Assembly: GCF_002159735.1 (NCBI RefSeq)
Contig: NZ_NFJF01000005.1
Coordinates: forward strand, 1 to 64,000
Origin: Olsenella sp. An270
GTDB lineage: Bacteria > Actinomycetota > Coriobacteriia > Coriobacteriales > Atopobiaceae
Direction of reading: 5' to 3'
DNA: 64,000 nucleotides
How positions within the stretch are numbered: position 1 is the stretch's first letter; the number at the start of each line of letters is the position of its first letter. Under the pieces are notes generated by a model. That model searched no databases, had not been told where the DNA came from, and saw only the letters and a list, made by a program, of their open reading frames with translations. This document shows, piece by piece, positions 60,818-64,000 of the stretch. The translations under genes and the position numbers were made by a program.

Positions 60818-62842
60818 CTACATCAGCTCGCAGACCTGCGACGCGAAGGCCACGGGGTCCTCGGGCAGGATGCCCTCGACGAGCAGCGCCTGGTTGTAGA
60901 GGAGCCCGGCGTAGAGCGCGACCTTGTCCTTGTCGCCCGCCTCCTGCGCGGCGCGGAGCTTCTCGAAGACCGGGTGCTTGGCGTTGACCTCGAGCACGCG
61001 GACGGCCTTGGGCGCCTGCTCCGCCTCGGGGCCGGCCGAGAGGACCTTCTCCATCTCGAGCGAGAGCGGGCCCTCGGAGGTGATGACCGCGGGCGCGCCG
61101 TCGGCCGCGAGGCGCGTGGACACCGCGACCTTCTCGACCTTCTCGCCCAGCGCGTCCTTCATGGCGCCGAACAGGCCCTCGTTGGCCTTGGTGGCCTCCT
61201 CGGCCTCCTTCTTCTCCTCGTCGCTCGCAAGGTCCAGGTCGCCGGCACTGACGTTCTTGAGCTCGACCGTGCGGTCCTCGACCTCGGGCTCGGCACCGTC
61301 GGCGACGGCCTTCTCGGCCGCCTCGCGAGCGGCGTCGTCGGCGTAGGTCTTGGGCAGGCCGGTCGCCGTGAAGTCACGCATGGCCTGGAAGCAGAACTCG
61401 TCGACGTCCTGCGTGCAGAGGAGCACGTCGTAGCCCTTGGCCAGAACGGACTCAACCACGGGCATCTTGGCGAGGCGCTCGCGGTCGTCGCCGGCGGCGT
61501 AGTAGATCGCCTTCTGATTTGCCGGCATGGCAGCCACGTACTCCTGGAGCGTGACCATCTTCTGCTCGCGCGCGCTCCAGAACAGGAGCAGGCCGGCGAG
61601 CTCGTCCTTCTTCATGCCGTAGCTGGAGTAGATGCCGTACTTGAGGCCGTGGCCGAAGTTCTCGAAGAAGGTCTCGTACGCCTCGCGGTCGTTGTCGCGC
61701 ATGGCCTCGAGCTCGGAGGTGATCTTCTTCTCGATGCGGCGCGCCATGGCCTGGAGCTGGCGGGTCTGCTGGAGCGTCTCGCGGGAGATGTTGAGGGAGA
61801 CGTCGGAGGAGTCGACGACGCCTCGGACGAAGTTGTAGTAGTCGGGCAGGAGGTCGGCACACTTCTCCATGATGAGGACGTTCGAGCTGTAGAGCTCGAG
61901 GCCCTTCTCGTAGTCACGGCTGTAGAGGTCGAAGGGGGCCCTGCCGGGGATGAACAGCAGCGCGTCGTACTCGAGCGTACCCTCGGCGTGCAGGGTGAAG
62001 GTGCGGGCGGGGTCGGTCCACTCGTGGAACGTGGACTTATAGAACTCAGCGTACTCCTCCTCGGTGACCTCGGAGGCGCGCTTCTTCCAGATGGGGGTCA
62101 TCGAGTTGATGGTCTCGAGCTCGGTGTAGTCCTCCCACTCCGGCTTGTAGTCGTCGCCGGCGTCCGCGGGCTTCTCCTTCTCGCGACTCTTGGTCACGAG
62201 CATCTGCACGGGGTAACGCACGTAGTTGCTGTACTTCTTGATGAGCTCGCGGAGCTTCCACTCGCTGAGGAACTCGTCGTAGTCGGCCTCCTCGGCGTTC
62301 TCCTTGAGGGTAAGGGTGATCGTGGTGCCGCAAGTCTCGCGATACGCCGGGTCGTCGGCGGCAACGGGCTCGATCGTGTAGCCCTCGACGCCGTCGGAGG
62401 TCCAGCGGCTGCACTCGTCTGCGCCCCAGGCGCGCGTGACCACGCTGACCTCCTTGGCGACCATGAAGGCGGAGTAGAAGCCCACGCCAAAGCGGCCGAT
62501 GATGTCCACGGCGTCGCCCTGGGCCTCGGCGTTGGCCGCCTTGAACTCCTCGGAGCCAGAGTGGGCGATGGTGCCGAGGTTCTTCTCGAGCTCCTCGGCC
62601 GTCATGCCGATGCCGTTGTCGGAGACGGTGATGGTGCGGGCGTCCTTGTCGAAGGCAACGTTGATGGCGAGGTTGGCCTGGTCGACCTGCACGGAGCTGT
62701 CCGTGAGGCTCTTGAGGTAGAGCTTGTCGATCGCGTCCGAGGCGTTGGAGATCAGCTCGCGGAGGAAGATCTCGCGGTTGGTGTAGATGGAGTTGATCAT
62801 GAGGTCGAGGAGCTTCTTGCTCTCAGTCTTGAACTTGCGCAT
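60818..62842 (-). CDS. htpG: Molecular chaperone HtpG (Hsp90)
   Basis: ATP-dependent chaperone (674 aa). The GHKL ATPase domain shows REIFLRELISNASDAIDKL near residue 25, VSDNGIGMTAEEL near residue 75 and GRFGVGFYSAFMVA near residue 115. The middle domain has GRAPFDLY and NISRETLQQTRQL with the catalytic Arg region. The acidic charged stretch near residue 535 (DEEKKEAEEA) is longer than in E. coli. The ATG follows GGAAAGGGGC. No CIRCE or HAIR element was seen upstream. Confidence 0.97.
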   Translation of the reverse strand: MRKFKTESKKLLDLMINSIYTNREIFLRELISNASDAIDKLYLKSLTDSSVQVDQANLAINVAFDKDARTITVSDNGIGMTAEELEKNLGTIAHSGSEEFKAANAEAQGDAVDIIGRFGVGFYSAFMVAKEVSVVTRAWGADECSRWTSDGVEGYTIEPVAADDPAYRETCGTTITLTLKENAEEADYDEFLSEWKLRELIKKYSNYVRYPVQMLVTKSREKEKPADAGDDYKPEWEDYTELETINSMTPIWKKRASEVTEEEYAEFYKSTFHEWTDPARTFTLHAEGTLEYDALLFIPGRAPFDLYSRDYEKGLELYSSNVLIMEKCADLLPDYYNFVRGVVDSSDVSLNISRETLQQTRQLQAMARRIEKKITSELEAMRDNDREAYETFFENFGHGLKYGIYSSYGMKKDELAGLLLFWSAREQKMVTLQEYVAAMPANQKAIYYAAGDDRERLAKMPVVESVLAKGYDVLLCTQDVDEFCFQAMRDFTATGLPKTYADDAAREAAEKAVADGAEPEVEDRTVELKNVSAGDLDLASDEEKKEAEEATKANEGLFGAMKDALGEKVEKVAVSTRLAADGAPAVITSEGPLSLEMEKVLSAGPEAEQAPKAVRVLEVNAKHPVFEKLRAAQEAGDKDKVALYAGLLYNQALLVEGILPEDPVAFASQVCELM

Positions 62843-62919
62843 GCGGTGCGCCCCTTTCCGTGCGGGTTGTTGAACGTGGGGTAGTGTACCCGTTTTTAGA
62901 TAATCTCAGTCGTGTGCGC

Positions 62920-63759
62920 TTAGATGTCAAACAGGGGCTCGCCGGGGAAGTCCGCGTCGTACGGTATGGCGTCGGGGAGCCCCACGGGGGCGTCGGACGC
63001 GACGAGGAGGTAGTTGTCCTCGACGGCGTGGGCGTCGTCGGTTGCGAGGGCGACCTCGACGTGCGAGAAGACGGAAAGGGCGGTCGAGACCTCCGAGCGC
63101 AGGAAGCTCACGTCCGTGCCGCCGTCGCGCGAGACGACGTTCGCGAGGAGGAGCCCGTCGGGCGCGAGGGCGCGCCGGGCCAGGCGCATCGCCTCGACCG
63201 TGGCGAGCGAGCGGACGGGGTCGGCACCGACGAACACGTCGAGGATCACGGCGTCATAGGGGCCGACGCGGCGCTCGAGGAAGCGGCGACCGTCGTCGCA
63301 GGTCACGCTCAGCTCGCCGCCGGACGTGCGGGCGAGGGAGACGGCCTCGTCAAGGAAGAACCAGCGACGTGCCGCCCGGATGACGGCGGGGTCTATCTCT
63401 ACGACGTCGGTTCGCACGCCCGGATGGCCCGCTGCCACGAGCTTGGGAAAAGCGAATCCCCCGCCGCCGATCGCGAGCACGCGTCGGGCGTCGGGGCGCA
63501 GGTCGAAGAGGCGCCCGAAGGCTCGGTAGTACTCGAAGACCGGCTCCATCCTCCCCTCGCCGAGATAGGTCGCGGACTGGAGGACGCCGCCCGTGCGCAG
63601 GACGCGCACGGGCTCGCCGGCGTCGTCGCGCATGACGTAGACGAGCGCGGGGCCGCTCATGGTGCGCACGACGTGCGGGCGCACGCGAGAGAGCCAGCGT
63701 GCCGCGACGGCGACGCCTGCCGCCAGCGCGGCGACCGCGACCTTGCTTCTTCCGGACAA
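62920..63759 (-). CDS. Spermidine-synthase-like methyltransferase-fold protein
   Basis: Protein of 279 aa with a Rossmann fold close to spermidine synthases. It has VLAIGGGGFAFPKLVA near residue 90 and TDVVEIDPAVIRAARRWF near residue 113. CDDGRRFLERRVGPYDAVIL near residue 152 completes the pattern. The N-terminal 25 residues are hydrophobic, suggesting membrane association. I chose TTG at 63759, which has GAGGAGG at ideal spacing; an ATG eight codons upstream (63783) has no ribosome site. True polyamine synthesis is uncertain, as no SpeD/SpeE partner is nearby. Confidence 0.78.
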   Translation of the reverse strand: MSGRSKVAVAALAAGVAVAARWLSRVRPHVVRTMSGPALVYVMRDDAGEPVRVLRTGGVLQSATYLGEGRMEPVFEYYRAFGRLFDLRPDARRVLAIGGGGFAFPKLVAAGHPGVRTDVVEIDPAVIRAARRWFFLDEAVSLARTSGGELSVTCDDGRRFLERRVGPYDAVILDVFVGADPVRSLATVEAMRLARRALAPDGLLLANVVSRDGGTDVSFLRSEVSTALSVFSHVEVALATDDAHAVEDNYLLVASDAPVGLPDAIPYDADFPGEPLFDI

Positions 63760-63822
63760 TGCACGCCTCCTCTCTGCCCACATGATAGACGGCTGCTACG
63801 ATTGGTGCCGGAAGGAGCGTCC

Positions 63823-64000
63823 ATGTCACTGAGGTTCATCGTCTCACCCGCCAAGAAGATGCGTGCGGTCGACGCGCCGCCCTGGCCCGTGCGCGAGCCG
63901 CGGTTCCTCAAACGGGCGGGGCGGCTCATGCGCGCGGTCCGGGCGCTCTCCCGCGACGAGGCCCAGGCCCTCTGGGCCTGCAGCGATCGGCTCGCCGACC
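63823..64000 (+). CDS. yaaA: YaaA (UPF0246) peroxide-stress protein, partial
   Basis: The gene runs off the window; only the first 59 codons are present. The start FIVSPAKKMR and the segment PRFLKRAGRLMRAVRALS then ALWACSDRLAD match YaaA, which limits free iron and protects from hydrogen peroxide. The ATG at 63823 follows GGAAGGAGCG. It is divergent from the spermidine-synthase-like gene. Confidence 0.88.
   Translation, partial: MSLRFIVSPAKKMRAVDAPPWPVREPRFLKRAGRLMRAVRALSRDEAQALWACSDRLAD

Noticed and set aside
62843-62919. CIRCE or HspR (HAIR) element before htpG
   Set aside because: Neither TTAGCACTC-type nor CTTGAGT-type palindromes are present.

Overview
The window is GC-rich, densely coding DNA from one bacterial chromosome. 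The gene content fits an anaerobic actinomycete of the class Coriobacteriia, most likely Atopobiaceae/Olsenella-like; this is an inference from gene content and codon use, not from a marker gene. Supporting signs are the oxygen-sensitive ribonucleotide reductase pair nrdD/nrdG, a mannose-type PTS, the NifU-like/GGGtGRT pair common in anaerobes, heavy use of G/C-ending codons, and Shine-Dalgarno sequences before almost every gene. No rRNA, tRNA, CRISPR array, insertion sequence or prophage was found.

Layout. 0.1-2.6 kb: mscS-like channel and a hipBA toxin-antitoxin operon with three evenly spaced operators. 2.6-5.0 kb: pcrA helicase carrying an in-frame palindromic insertion. 5.4-10.1 kb: mannose-family PTS operon (EIIA-B-C-D), a small membrane protein, a HAD phosphatase and a MarR regulator. 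10.4-14.6 kb: alpha/beta hydrolase, low-molecular-weight phosphatase, D,D-carboxypeptidase, uppP. 14.7-22.1 kb: universal stress protein, secreted wall hydrolase-like protein, DMT transporter, M16C protease, aminotransferase. 22.4-25.3 kb: nrdD-nrdG. 25.5-28.1 kb: unknown protein, MalY-type aminotransferase, VOC protein. 28.1-36.5 kb: leucine genes leuA-leuC and leuD-leuB, separated by a sugar isomerase and an FGGY kinase; leuA is preceded by an unmarked leucine-rich leader peptide. 36.7-38.8 kb: radical SAM/SPASM maturase, overlapping 22-codon peptide, DUF2975-like membrane protein and YozG-like regulator. 38.8-50.4 kb: NudC, DMT transporter, NifU-like/GGGtGRT, DUF1893-like, MFS, TPM-domain protein, PspA, DegV, MurI, PadR plus membrane partner, FKBP. 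50.5-56.5 kb: glnK, an amt gene broken by a nonsense codon, metY, fumC, SixA-CHAD fusion. 56.7-64 kb: MoxR ATPase, DUF58-transglutaminase fusion, htpG, spermidine-synthase-like protein, start of yaaA.

Two features stand out as possibly undescribed. First, gene 3' ends carry arrays of a 23-bp repeat on a 31-bp period, arranged as direct copies followed by inverted copies (four arrays plus a solitary copy, about 33 units). Two neighbouring genes take their stop codon from the outermost unit. Second, the radical SAM operon at 36.7-38.8 kb looks like a compact RiPP-type system whose candidate precursor begins inside the maturase gene. Also notable are the palindrome inserted into pcrA, the leuA leader peptide, the nonsense codon at a conserved Trp of amt, and a 12-mer that occurs 12 times.
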